NCBI GenBank assembly: GCA_035551355.1
Contig: DASZNF010000129.1
Span: 62,001-126,000, forward strand
Source: DATATV01 sp035551355
Lineage (GTDB): Bacteria; Actinomycetota; Actinomycetes; Mycobacteriales; Pseudonocardiaceae
Length of the DNA stretch: 64,000 nucleotides
Direction: 5' to 3'
In this document: positions 33,515-42,144 of the stretch, in pieces
Numbering within the stretch: the first letter of the stretch is position 1
Layout: each line of letters opens with the position of its first letter
Position numbers and translations under genes: made by a program
The notes under the pieces: generated by a model
Told to the model about the DNA's origin: nothing
Databases searched by the model: none
The model's input: the letters and a program-made list of their open reading frames with translations, nothing else

Positions 33515-36500
33515 ATGGGGTGGAACAATCCGCCGGTTCGCTGGTCGGAGCTGGAACGAACGCTGTCCGGCCGACCAAGGCCGTCGGTCGTCGGTGGCGA
33601 GGCCGGTCCGGGCTGGACCACGCGCCGCCGCACGGATCGCGCCACGTCCCGGGCGAGGCCACCGGCCGACGACAGGGCGGACCGGCGGGTGCCCTATGCC
33701 GAACTGCACTGTCACTCCAACTTCAGTTTTCTCGACGGGGCAAGCCATCCCGAGGAACTGATCGAGGAAGCGGCGCGGCTCGGGCTGGAGGCGATCGCGC
33801 TGACCGATCACGACGGCATGTACGGGGTGGTGCGCTTCGCCGAGGCGGCCCGCGAGTTCGGGGTGCGCGCGGCATACGGGGCCGAGCTGAGTTTCGGTCT
33901 CACCGCCCCGCAGAACGGGGTGCCCGATCCGGAGGGCGACCACCTGTTGCTGTTGGCCCGCGAGGCGGACGGCTATGCGCGGCTGTGCCGGGCGATCACC
34001 GCGGGCCAGCTGGGCGCGGAGCCGGACGCCGTGGGCCGGGCCGGGCAGCCGCCGCTGGAACACGCCAAGGGCCGGCCGATCTACCAGCTGGAGCAAGTCG
34101 CTGAGCAGGTGCGGGGTTCCTGCGCCGTGCTCACCGGGTGCCGCAAGGGCGCGGTCCGGCGCGCGCTGGTCGACGAGGGACCGGCCGCCGCGTACGCCGA
34201 GCTGACCCAGCTGGTCGAGCTGTTCGGCGCGGAACACGTCCACGTCGAGCTGACCGATCACGGTCTGCCGTTGGACTCCCGGTACAACGACCAGCTCGCC
34301 ATGCTGGCCGAGGCATTGGACCTGCCGACCGTGGCGACCAACGTGGTGCACTACGCCCGGGCCGGGCGGGGTCGGCTGGCCGCCGCGCTCGCCGCGGTGC
34401 GGGCCCGGCGGTCGCTGGAGGAGATGGACGGCTGGCTGCCGCCCGCGCCCATGGCCTACCTGCGGTCCGGCGCCGAGATGGCCGACCGGTTCGCGCGGTA
34501 CCCGGGCGCGGTGCGGCGGTCGGCGGTGCTGGGGCTGGAATGCGCCTTTGATCTCCGCCTGGTCGCGCCCAATCTGCCGCCGTTCCCGGTGCCCGGCGGC
34601 TACACCGAGGCCACCTGGCTGCGCCGGCTCACGATGAGCGGCGCGGCCGAGAAATACGGCGCCCGCGCGGCCGATCCCCAGGCGTACGCGCAGATCGAGC
34701 ACGAACTGGCGGTGATCGAGGAGCTCGGTTTCCCCGGCTATTTCCTGATCGTGCACGACATCGTGGACTTCTGTCTGCGCAGCGACATCCTCTGCCAGGG
34801 CCGCGGCTCGGCGGCCAACTCCGCGGTCTGCTATGCGCTGGGTATCACCAAGGTCGACCCGGTGCGCTGGAAACTGCTGTTCGAACGATTTCTCGCGCCG
34901 GAACGGGACGGCTACCCGGACATCGACCTGGACATCGAGTCCGACCGGCGCGAAGAAGCCATCCAGTACGTCTATCAGAGGTACGGCCGGTTGCAGGCCG
35001 CGCAGGTGGCCAACGTGATCGGCTACCGCACCCGCTCGGCCGTGCGCGACATGGCCCGGGCTCTGGGCTACTCGGCCGGGCAACAGGACGCCTGGACCAA
35101 GCAGATCGACCGGTGGGGGCCGGTGGCCACCACCGTGCAGGAGACCGATCACGACATCCCGCCGCTCGTGCTGGATCTGGCCGTGCAGGTCGAGGACTTC
35201 CCCCGGCACCTGGGCATCCACTCCGGCGGCATGGTGATCTGCGACCGGCCGGTCAGCGAGGTGTGCCCGGTGGAGTGGGCGCGGATGGACCGGCGCAGCG
35301 TGCTGCAGTGGGACAAGGACGACTGCGCCAGCGCCGGGTTGGTCAAGTTCGACCTGCTCGGGCTGGGCATGCTGTCCGCCCTGCACTACGCCATCGACCT
35401 GGTGCGCGACCACCACGGGGTCGAGGTGGACATCGCCACGCTGGACCTGGCGGACGAGCGGATCTACGAGATGCTCTGCCGGGCCGACTCGGTCGGCGTC
35501 TTCCAGGTGGAGAGCCGCGCGCAGATGGCCACGCTGCCCCGGCTCAAACCGCGCGAGTTCTACGACCTCGTGGTCGAGGTCGCGCTGATCCGGCCCGGGC
35601 CGATCCAGGGCGGCTCCGTGCATCCCTACATCCGCAGGCACAACGGCGAGGAGGAGTGGGACTACGAGCATCCGCTGATGCGGCGCGCCCTGCACAAAAC
35701 CCTTGGCGTGCCACTGTTCCAGGAACAGATGATGCAGATCGCGGTGGACGTGGCCGGGTTCGACGCGGCCAAGGCCGACGAGCTGCGCCGGGCGATGGGG
35801 GCGAAACGATCCACCGCGCGGATGGAACGGTTGCGGGAACACGTGTTCCACGGCATGGCCGAGAACGGCATCAGCGGCGAGCTCGCCCAGCGGATCTACG
35901 AGAAACTGCTGGCCTTCGCCAACTTCGGCTTCCCGGAAAGCCATGCGCTGAGCTTCGCCTACCTGGTTTTCGCCAGCGCCTGGTTCAAGTACTACTACCC
36001 GGCGGCGTTCTGCGCAGCGCTGCTGCGCGCGCAGCCGATGGGTTTCTACTCACCGCAGTCCCTGGTCGCGGACGCCCGGCGGCACGGGGTGGTGGCGCGC
36101 GGCCCGGACATCAACGCCAGCCGGGAGCATCCCGTCCTCGAACCCGACCCGGACTCGACCGGCGGGCAGGCCGTGCGGATGGGCATCGGACAGGTTCGCG
36201 CCGTGGGCGGGATCGCGGAAGGCCTTGTCGCGGAACGGGAATCGGGCGGTCCGTTCCGGGACATGGCCGACCTGGCCCGCCGGGTCCGGCTGACCACGCC
36301 ACAGATGGAGGCGCTGGCCACCGCCGGCGCGTTCGGCTGCTTCGGCGTGGACCGGCGGTCCGCGCTGTGGGCGGCGGGCGCGGCGGCCAAGGAACGCGCC
36401 GACCGGCTGCCGGGCACCGTGGTCGGCGTGCGGGCGCCCGCGCTGCCCGGCATGGACGAGGTCGAACTCGCGGTCGCCGACGTATGGGCCGTCGGCCTGT

Positions 36501-36865
36501 CGGCCGACACCTTCCCCACCCAGTTCGTCCGGGAGCGGCTCGACCGGCTCGGCGCGCTGCCCATCGACCAACTGCCCACTGTCGACTCACGGGCCCGGGT
36601 GCTGGTGGGCGGGGCGGTCACCCATCGGCAGCGGCCGCCCACCGCGGGCGGCGTGACCTTCCTGACCATCGAGGACGAGACCGGCCTGGTCAACGTGGTC
36701 TGCTCGCTGGGGCTGTGGACGCGATACCGGCGGCTGGCCCGCAACTCCTCGGCGTTGCTGGTCCGCGGCGTGCTGGAACGTGCCGGTGACGCGCTGAGCC
36801 TGGTGGCCGATCGACTTGCGCACCTCGACCTGCGAATCCCGTCGCGCTCGCGAGATTTCCGGTGA
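33515..36865 (+). CDS. dnaE2: error-prone DNA polymerase DnaE2 (ImuC)
   Basis: 1116 residues, family length. C-family polymerase for SOS translesion synthesis. Order: a 55-residue basic extension, PHP domain (YAELHCHSNFSFLDGAS; ALTDHDGMYGVVRFAEAA), palm with catalytic Asp triad (DGYPDIDLDIESDRREE; SAGLVKFDLLGLGML), fingers (IRPGPIQGGSVHPYIRR; FQEQMMQIAVDVAGFD), helix-hairpin-helix and OB-fold end (GVTFLTIEDETGLVNVV). ATG at 33515 with GGAGGAAG upstream. Last gene of the SOS cassette. Confidence 0.97.
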   Translation: MGWNNPPVRWSELERTLSGRPRPSVVGGEAGPGWTTRRRTDRATSRARPPADDRADRRVPYAELHCHSNFSFLDGASHPEELIEEAARLGLEAIALTDHDGMYGVVRFAEAAREFGVRAAYGAELSFGLTAPQNGVPDPEGDHLLLLAREADGYARLCRAITAGQLGAEPDAVGRAGQPPLEHAKGRPIYQLEQVAEQVRGSCAVLTGCRKGAVRRALVDEGPAAAYAELTQLVELFGAEHVHVELTDHGLPLDSRYNDQLAMLAEALDLPTVATNVVHYARAGRGRLAAALAAVRARRSLEEMDGWLPPAPMAYLRSGAEMADRFARYPGAVRRSAVLGLECAFDLRLVAPNLPPFPVPGGYTEATWLRRLTMSGAAEKYGARAADPQAYAQIEHELAVIEELGFPGYFLIVHDIVDFCLRSDILCQGRGSAANSAVCYALGITKVDPVRWKLLFERFLAPERDGYPDIDLDIESDRREEAIQYVYQRYGRLQAAQVANVIGYRTRSAVRDMARALGYSAGQQDAWTKQIDRWGPVATTVQETDHDIPPLVLDLAVQVEDFPRHLGIHSGGMVICDRPVSEVCPVEWARMDRRSVLQWDKDDCASAGLVKFDLLGLGMLSALHYAIDLVRDHHGVEVDIATLDLADERIYEMLCRADSVGVFQVESRAQMATLPRLKPREFYDLVVEVALIRPGPIQGGSVHPYIRRHNGEEEWDYEHPLMRRALHKTLGVPLFQEQMMQIAVDVAGFDAAKADELRRAMGAKRSTARMERLREHVFHGMAENGISGELAQRIYEKLLAFANFGFPESHALSFAYLVFASAWFKYYYPAAFCAALLRAQPMGFYSPQSLVADARRHGVVARGPDINASREHPVLEPDPDSTGGQAVRMGIGQVRAVGGIAEGLVAERESGGPFRDMADLARRVRLTTPQMEALATAGAFGCFGVDRRSALWAAGAAAKERADRLPGTVVGVRAPALPGMDEVELAVADVWAVGLSADTFPTQFVRERLDRLGALPIDQLPTVDSRARVLVGGAVTHRQRPPTAGGVTFLTIEDETGLVNVVCSLGLWTRYRRLARNSSALLVRGVLERAGDALSLVADRLAHLDLRIPSRSRDFR

Positions 36866-36890
36866 CCGCGCGCCAAACTACGATCAGCAC

Positions 36891-37340
36891 GTGGGCGCAG
36901 CGGGCGAGTTCGAGATCGGCAAGGACGGCGTTGGCACGGTCGTGGTCGGGTACGACGAGAGCCCGCCCTCGGTGCACGCCGCCGCCTGGGCCTCCGGGCT
37001 GGTGCGCCGGGAGGGCGGCCTCCTGGTGATCGTCTACGTGGAGGCGCTCAAGAGCCCGGCGTACTGGAGTTCGTTCAGCGTGTCCGCGGCCGTGCAGACC
37101 GCGCAGGAGATTGTGGACGAACTGCGGGCGCAGGCGGCCGAGTACCTCGACGCGCGGGGGATCCACTGGGACATGGTGCACGGCCGGGGCGAGCCCGCGA
37201 TGGTGCTCGAGGCGATCGCCGAGGAACGGCGGGCCGACTGCATCGTGGTCGGGCGGTCCCGGCGCACCGGCGCGCTGCTCGGCTCGGTGCCGCGCTCGCT
37301 GCTGGCCCGGTCCAAGCGTCCGGTCGTCGTGGTGCCATGA
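36891..37340 (+). CDS. universal stress protein (UspA family)
   Basis: 149 residues with one USP domain: VVVGYDESPPSVHAAAWAS at the start and the ATP-binding G-2x-G-9x-G-(S/T) region near the end (VVGRSRRTGALLGSVPRSLL). GTG at 36891 lies six bases after TACGAT, a leaderless start; the upstream open frame is dnaE2 shadow. The pentapeptide gene follows by 13 bp. Confidence 0.9.
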   Translation: MGAAGEFEIGKDGVGTVVVGYDESPPSVHAAAWASGLVRREGGLLVIVYVEALKSPAYWSSFSVSAAVQTAQEIVDELRAQAAEYLDARGIHWDMVHGRGEPAMVLEAIAEERRADCIVVGRSRRTGALLGSVPRSLLARSKRPVVVVP

Positions 37341-37353
37341 CAGGCTGACCCAC

Positions 37354-37950
37354 ATGGACGGCGAAACCCTGGTCGGCGAGGACTTCACCGATGCCGTGCT
37401 GGCCGGACGCACCTGGACCAAGACCACGTTCGAGCAGTGCGACTTCACCGAGGCCGAGCTGACCCGGCTGGTCACCGAGGGATGCCGGTTCGTCGACTGC
37501 GACTTCACCAAGGCCGATCTGGGCGAGTCCCGGCACACCGCCAGCGCGTTCCAGAACTGCACCTTCGACCGCTCGGTGCTGACCCGGGCCGGCTTCGCCG
37601 GATGCAGCCTTATGGGCTCGCTGTTCACCCACTGCCGGTTGCGCACCTGGACGATCCAGGAGACCGACCTGACCATGGTCGGCCTGGGCGGCGCCGACCT
37701 GCGGAAGCTGACGCTGACCGGGATCCGGCTGCGCGAGGCCAACCTCAACGACGCGGACCTGCGGGAAACCGATCTGCGCGAGGCCGACCTGCGGGGTGCC
37801 CGGCTGCTGAACACCAATTTCGCCGACGCGGACCTGCGGGGCGCGCGGCTGGACGCGAACGGCCTGGTGCAGGCCAAGCTGTTCGGCGCGCGGGTGGACC
37901 TGGAAACCGCGCTGGCCTTCGCCGGGGCCCACGGCCTGCGCGTGGACTGA
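37354..37950 (+). CDS. pentapeptide repeat protein
   Basis: 198 residues forming a right-handed beta-helix of A(D/N)LXX-type repeats, clear from FEQCDFTEAELTRL to LRETDLREADLRGA. Size and form resemble Qnr/MfpA-like DNA-mimic proteins that bind gyrase, but most such proteins are unassigned and no further motif decides this. ATG at 37354 with CAGGCT 7 nt upstream. Confidence 0.88.
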   Translation: MDGETLVGEDFTDAVLAGRTWTKTTFEQCDFTEAELTRLVTEGCRFVDCDFTKADLGESRHTASAFQNCTFDRSVLTRAGFAGCSLMGSLFTHCRLRTWTIQETDLTMVGLGGADLRKLTLTGIRLREANLNDADLRETDLREADLRGARLLNTNFADADLRGARLDANGLVQAKLFGARVDLETALAFAGAHGLRVD

Positions 37951-38055
37951 TTCCGCGAGGATCGCGGCCGCAGAGACCGGCAGCAAAGATGGTTGGGCCG
38001 CGGAGACCGGCGGCAAAGACCGCTGGGGCGCAGAAGAAGGCGGCCGAGACGGTCG

Positions 38056-38178
38056 CGCCCGGACTTCGCACCCAGGCGTTGCGCGCAGAACTTGCGCCCG
38101 GACGTTGCGCCCGGACCTCGCGCCCAAGGCGTTGCGCCCAGACCTCGCACCCGGACCTTGCGCCCGGACGTTGCGCAA
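38056..38178. repeat. array of about nine 12-14 bp imperfect repeats
   Basis: Units of the type GCGCCCGGACSTT recur (e.g. around 38090-38115 and 38150-38175), mixed with GCGCCCAGACCTC-type variants. The array lies between the pentapeptide gene and the terminator of the TNT gene. Not coding in any supported frame. Confidence 0.65.
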
Positions 38179-38183
38179 AAAGA

Positions 38184-38218
38184 CGTCGGCCGAGCGGTGG
38201 GATTCCGCTCGGCCGACG
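38184..38218 (-). terminator. terminator of the TNT-domain gene
   Basis: Perfect 14-bp stem CGTCGGCCGAGCGG/CCGCTCGGCCGACG with a 7-nt loop. On the minus strand it is followed by TCTTTTT, a proper intrinsic terminator 18 bp after the gene's stop; it can also act on the plus strand. Confidence 0.88.
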
Positions 38219-38236
38219 CCGTCCCAACTGCTCGAG

Positions 38237-41059
38237 TCAGGCCGGTGGTTCGCGTGATTCGACCTCGACGATGTCACCCGCGTTGAGGAGTTCCTCGACC
38301 GCCAGGGGCAGCAGGAACGCCGTGCCGCCGCCGGGCTGGTCGAACCACGGGATCGCACCGCCGGTCAGCGCCTGCAGCGGCCGGTTCACCCGGTACACGT
38401 GGTACGGCCGGTGAATCCAGTCGGGCACCAGCGACCGCTGCGCGAACGGCGTGCCGGCCACATAGGTCAGGTTGCCCTCGGGGCCACCGAAACGGTCCAG
38501 CTCGGTGCCGGGCCGCAACTCCAGCATCCGTTTGCCGCGGAACAGCGTCAGTGGCGGCTCGCCCCGCAGCGGACGGATCGGCCAGCCACCGGGCGGCGGC
38601 TGGGCGCCCGCGGGCGGTTCGACCGGCGCGGCCACCTGGGTCGCGGCCGCGCCATGGCCCGCAGACTCCTCGCGACCCGTCGGCGACTCCGCGGGCGTCG
38701 GCTCGGGGGCCGGCGGCGCGGACTGCTGCGGCTCGAACGCGTTCGGGGCGTCGTAGCCGCCCTGCGGCCCGGTGGGCGCGAACGAGTTCTGCTGCTCACG
38801 GGCGGGCTCGAACGAGTTGTGCCGGTCGCGGGCACCGGCCGGTTCGAACGAACCCTGCGGCTCATGGCCGCCCACCGGTTCGAACGAGTTCGGCTGGTCA
38901 CGTCCGGGCTCGAACGAATTCGACTGCTCGCGGCCCTGTTCGAACGGGTCGTGCGCGGGCTCGAACGCGGACTGGGGTTCGAACGAACCGCGCGGTTCCC
39001 CGTCACCCGCCGGGTCGAACGAGCCGCGCGGCTCCCGGGACCCGGTCGGCTCGAACGAGTTCTGCGGCTCCCGGGGACCCGCGTCGAACGAGCTCTGCGG
39101 CTCGAACGAATTCGACTGGTCCCGCGCGGGCTCGAACGAGCTCTGCTGGTCCTGGCCCGGTTCGAACGAGGACGGCTGGTCGTGTCCTGGCTCGAACGAG
39201 CTCTGCGGGGTGAACGAACTCACCGGCTGCTCGGCGCCGGATTCGCGCTGGCCGAATCCTTCCGGCTCGAACGGCGACCGCGACTCCCCGAACCCGCCGT
39301 TGCTCCCGAAACCGGAGCCGGCCGGTTCGAACGCACCGCCTTCCGGCTGCCGGTCGGGCGGCTCGAACATCGACGAGGACTCGCCGTGCGACTCGGGCTG
39401 GAAGCTGTCCCGGTGCCCGTTGTCCTCGAACGACTCGGCGTGGTCGGACTCGAAGCCCACGGGCTCGATCGGCTCGGCCGACGGGGTCGCGGCCACCGAC
39501 TCCTCGGCGGCCTCCGGCTCGTCGCCCCGGATCGCGTGGCTGCTCGCCCGGCTGCCGGGCTCGGCCGCCTGATCGGCGTCGGCACGGTCGTCGTGCTCGG
39601 GGAGCTTGTCGTCCAGCACCAGCTTGCCGAGCAGGAACGCGGCCGCGTCGTGCGGCTCGTCGAACAGCATCGGGGTGGTCGACTCGCGCGACTCGTCGCC
39701 GTGCCAGCCCACCTGCCAGCCGCCCTCGGCCTGCTCCAGGTACCAGGCACCCGGCACCGAGGACTCGCCGACGCGGTAGCCGTGCTTGGGCACGCCCAGC
39801 TCGTCCAGGCGGTCGCGCAGCGTGGTCAGCGCCGGGCCCGCGTCGTGCGTGACCGGCTCGGCGGCCACCGGCTCCGGTTCGGGCTCGGGTTCCGGCTCGA
39901 CCTCGTGCTGTTCCACGATGTCGTGCTGCGGCAACGGTTCCGGCTCGTCCGGTTCCGGCGGTTCGGGCGTGGCCATCGCGGGCGGCGGCACCGGCAGTGC
40001 GGTGGTCGCCGCGGCCTGCTGCGGCGGCGGGCCGGCCGGACGCGGGCCACCCGGAGGCGGTCCCTGCGGGCCAGGCCCGACCATTCCGGGTGGGCCACCA
40101 GGGCCACCAGGGCCGGCCGGACCACCGGGACCGCCAGGTCCACCCGGACCGGCGGGGCCGCCCGGCGCACCGGGACCCTGACCGGCCGGACCACCGGGGC
40201 CCGGCGGGCGCGGCGGCCCGGGCGGGCGGGGGCCGGTGATGGTCACCGCGGCCGCGGTGCGGGTCTGCTCGTCCACCTCGGGCGGACGGAAGCCGTTCTG
40301 CCGGGCGTGGTTGACCAGCTCGGGGTCCGGCGGCACGCCGTAACGGCGCAGGTAGTAGTTGACCGCTGCGGGCCAGATCCACACCCCGTCGGTGTGGAAG
40401 GCCACCGGCACGGTCGGCCGGTTGTCGGCGGACAACCGGTCCACGTCGTGACCGCGCTCGGGCAGCGCAAGGGTCGCGTGGTCCAGGTATTCCAGCACCC
40501 GCTCGCGGTCCTCGTCGGGCACCGGCGGCCGGTTCACCGTGGGCCGGCCCTGGACGCCCGTGCCGTCGAAGATCCGCGCGATCCGGAACCGGCGGCCGGG
40601 GCGCTCCGGCGGCAGACCCGAAAGCTTGCGCATCAGCCATTCCGGCACGTTGTCCTCGGTGCGCGGGTAAAGCCGCAGCTCGTCCCGGTACGCGGGCGGG
40701 GGTGGCGGGGTCCGCCAGCCCGGCTCGGCCCGGTCGAACTCGAGGTTGTAGCTGGACGGCCGTTCGATCGAGTACCGGGCGTTGAACCAGGTTCCCCGGC
40801 CCTCGCGGTACATACCGCCACGCAGCCTGGCGAAGTGCATGGCGATGTCCTGGGACGCGGTCCACGACCGGTCGCCCCCGTCGTTGCCCACCACCTCGGC
40901 GGACAACTCGTAGTACCGCCCGGTGGCCCGGAACTCGGCCTTGATCTGCTGCCAGTCCTCGGGCGCGGTGCGCATGAGAGCAAGCCCGATCTGCTTGACC
41001 AGAGCGTCCTGGTCGGTCGGGCTCAGCGGTTGCGGTGTCGGAGCTTGGGACACAGTCAC
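38237..41059 (-). CDS. TNT-domain (NAD glycohydrolase toxin-like) protein
   Basis: 940 residues. The N-terminal part (about 15-270) looks like the YezG/DUF600-type domains found with TNT toxins (DQDALVKQIGLALMRTAPEDW, RGTWFNARYSIE, FHTDGVWIWPAAVNYYLRR). A Pro/Gly collagen-like stretch and a Glu/Pro stretch follow (about 270-405), then a small domain (GYRVGESSVPGAWYLEQA), a disordered region with about a dozen NSFEP[AG]RDQ-type decapeptide repeats (about 590-800), and a C-terminal TNT domain with DRFGGPEG, PYHVYRVNRP and FDQPGGGTAF. The conserved Arg, His and Gln positions of TNT are present. No signal peptide or WXG100 domain. GTG at 41059. Confidence 0.9.
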   Translation of the reverse strand: MTVSQAPTPQPLSPTDQDALVKQIGLALMRTAPEDWQQIKAEFRATGRYYELSAEVVGNDGGDRSWTASQDIAMHFARLRGGMYREGRGTWFNARYSIERPSSYNLEFDRAEPGWRTPPPPPAYRDELRLYPRTEDNVPEWLMRKLSGLPPERPGRRFRIARIFDGTGVQGRPTVNRPPVPDEDRERVLEYLDHATLALPERGHDVDRLSADNRPTVPVAFHTDGVWIWPAAVNYYLRRYGVPPDPELVNHARQNGFRPPEVDEQTRTAAAVTITGPRPPGPPRPPGPGGPAGQGPGAPGGPAGPGGPGGPGGPAGPGGPGGPPGMVGPGPQGPPPGGPRPAGPPPQQAAATTALPVPPPAMATPEPPEPDEPEPLPQHDIVEQHEVEPEPEPEPEPVAAEPVTHDAGPALTTLRDRLDELGVPKHGYRVGESSVPGAWYLEQAEGGWQVGWHGDESRESTTPMLFDEPHDAAAFLLGKLVLDDKLPEHDDRADADQAAEPGSRASSHAIRGDEPEAAEESVAATPSAEPIEPVGFESDHAESFEDNGHRDSFQPESHGESSSMFEPPDRQPEGGAFEPAGSGFGSNGGFGESRSPFEPEGFGQRESGAEQPVSSFTPQSSFEPGHDQPSSFEPGQDQQSSFEPARDQSNSFEPQSSFDAGPREPQNSFEPTGSREPRGSFDPAGDGEPRGSFEPQSAFEPAHDPFEQGREQSNSFEPGRDQPNSFEPVGGHEPQGSFEPAGARDRHNSFEPAREQQNSFAPTGPQGGYDAPNAFEPQQSAPPAPEPTPAESPTGREESAGHGAAATQVAAPVEPPAGAQPPPGGWPIRPLRGEPPLTLFRGKRMLELRPGTELDRFGGPEGNLTYVAGTPFAQRSLVPDWIHRPYHVYRVNRPLQALTGGAIPWFDQPGGGTAFLLPLAVEELLNAGDIVEVESREPPA

Positions 41060-41064
41060 ATCAT

Positions 41065-41080
41065 TGTCCTGTCCGGGACA
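41065..41080. promoter_or_regulatory. inverted repeat upstream of the TNT gene
   Basis: TGTCC-N6-GGACA, ending 6 bp before the GTG at 41059. Possible operator or 5' leader hairpin. The rest of 41060-41357 shows no gene. Confidence 0.35.
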
Positions 41081-41357
41081 GATCGGCAGCGAAACGGTCG
41101 AAACGAGGGGTTAACCATAGCCGCCAGGCTCCTCATGTCGAACCCGCCCGGGGCGCGGGGTAGCCCGGATGGCGGTATGCGGCCTGGTCGTCACCGGGTG
41201 CGATGCCTGGAACTCGGCTCATGGTCCACACGTCCAGCAAGACGTGGGTTTCACCACAACTTCACCGATGTGGGGCACTCGTTCTACGAGCTGGGCGCCC
41301 GGTCGGTCTGACAGGATGACCCGCGTAGGGGACCCCGGGCGGTAGGGAGGATCAGGC

Positions 41358-41734
41358 GTGTCGGCCACCATCCTGGACGGCAAGGCCGTCCAGCGGGAGA
41401 TCTTCGAGGACCCGTGCGCCCGGGTGCGGGAGATCTTCGAGGACCTGCGCGCCCGGGTGGCGGCGCAGACCACTCGGGCCCGGCTCGAGGCGGTCGTCGA
41501 CGAGCTGAACGCCGACCCCGCCTGCCCCGGCTTCATCGTCCAGCTGCCGCTGCCCGGCCACCTCGACGCCGGCCCGGTCCTGGAACGGGTCGACCTGGCA
41601 ACGGACGCCGGCGGGCTGCACCCGGTGAACCTGGGCCGGCTGCTGCTGGGCGAGCCGGGCCCCCGGGCGAAGTCGGTCCGATGACCCGCGCGATGCTGTT
41701 GAGCAACGTCGTCGAGGCCGCCGAGCGGGCCTAG
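41358..41734 (+). pseudogene. folD: folD remnant with internal deletions and frameshift
   Basis: FolD (methylene-THF dehydrogenase/cyclohydrolase) normally has about 285 residues. Here a 108-codon frame with a good start (GTG 41358 after GGGAGG) reads MSATILDGKAVQREIFED, then a short duplication (REIFED again). Next comes a jump over about 35-40 residues that removes the catalytic Lys region, then VVDELNADPACPGFIVQLPL and GGLHPVNLGRLLLGEPGP. The middle NADP-binding domain is missing, and the true FolD end (GPMTRAMLLSNVVEAAERA) follows in another frame. DUF3017 comes next, as in intact actinobacterial folD loci, so this is the ancestral site. Confidence 0.85.
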
Positions 41735-41763
41735 GCCAGCGTGTCCTGGCAAGGAGGGACGGA

Positions 41764-42144
41764 ATGTCCGATCAGGTCGTCGAGTCACCGGAGCGGTTGC
41801 CCCCGGGTGACCCGCAGGTGACCAGGCCGTCCGGACCGGGTCCGCGGTCGAGGTTGCGCTCGCTGGTCCGGCTGGTGCGGGCCAACCTGCCCTACGCCGT
41901 GGTGATGCTGGTCATGGTGCTGGGCTTCCTGCGCATCGTGGAGAACCACTGGCGGCAGGGGTCCACGCTGGTCGGCGGCTCGCTGCTGCTGGCCGCGCTG
42001 CTGCGCGCGTTGCTGCCGGAGAACCAGACCGGGCTGATCGTGGTGCGCCGCAGCCGGGTCGTGGACGTGCTGACCTACGCGGCGCTGGGCGCCTGCATGG
42101 TGTTCGTGTCGCTGACCATCCAGGGCGGACCGTTCGACCGCTAA
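41764..42144 (+). CDS. DUF3017 membrane protein
   Basis: 126 residues. A Pro-rich N-terminus (1-35) is followed by three membrane helices (LPYAVVMLVMVLGFLRIV, TLVGGSLLLAALLRALL, VLTYAALGACMVFVSLTI). It is the usual gene after folD in actinobacteria (Rv3355c position). ATG at 41764 with AAGGAGG. The end overlaps the convergent hydrolase stop by 4 nt. Confidence 0.92.
   Translation: MSDQVVESPERLPPGDPQVTRPSGPGPRSRLRSLVRLVRANLPYAVVMLVMVLGFLRIVENHWRQGSTLVGGSLLLAALLRALLPENQTGLIVVRRSRVVDVLTYAALGACMVFVSLTIQGGPFDR

Noticed and set aside
38600..39400. CRISPR-like repeat array
   Set aside because: The regular spacing comes from codons of SFEP-type peptide repeats in the TNT-domain gene; repeats are diverged and lie in frame.
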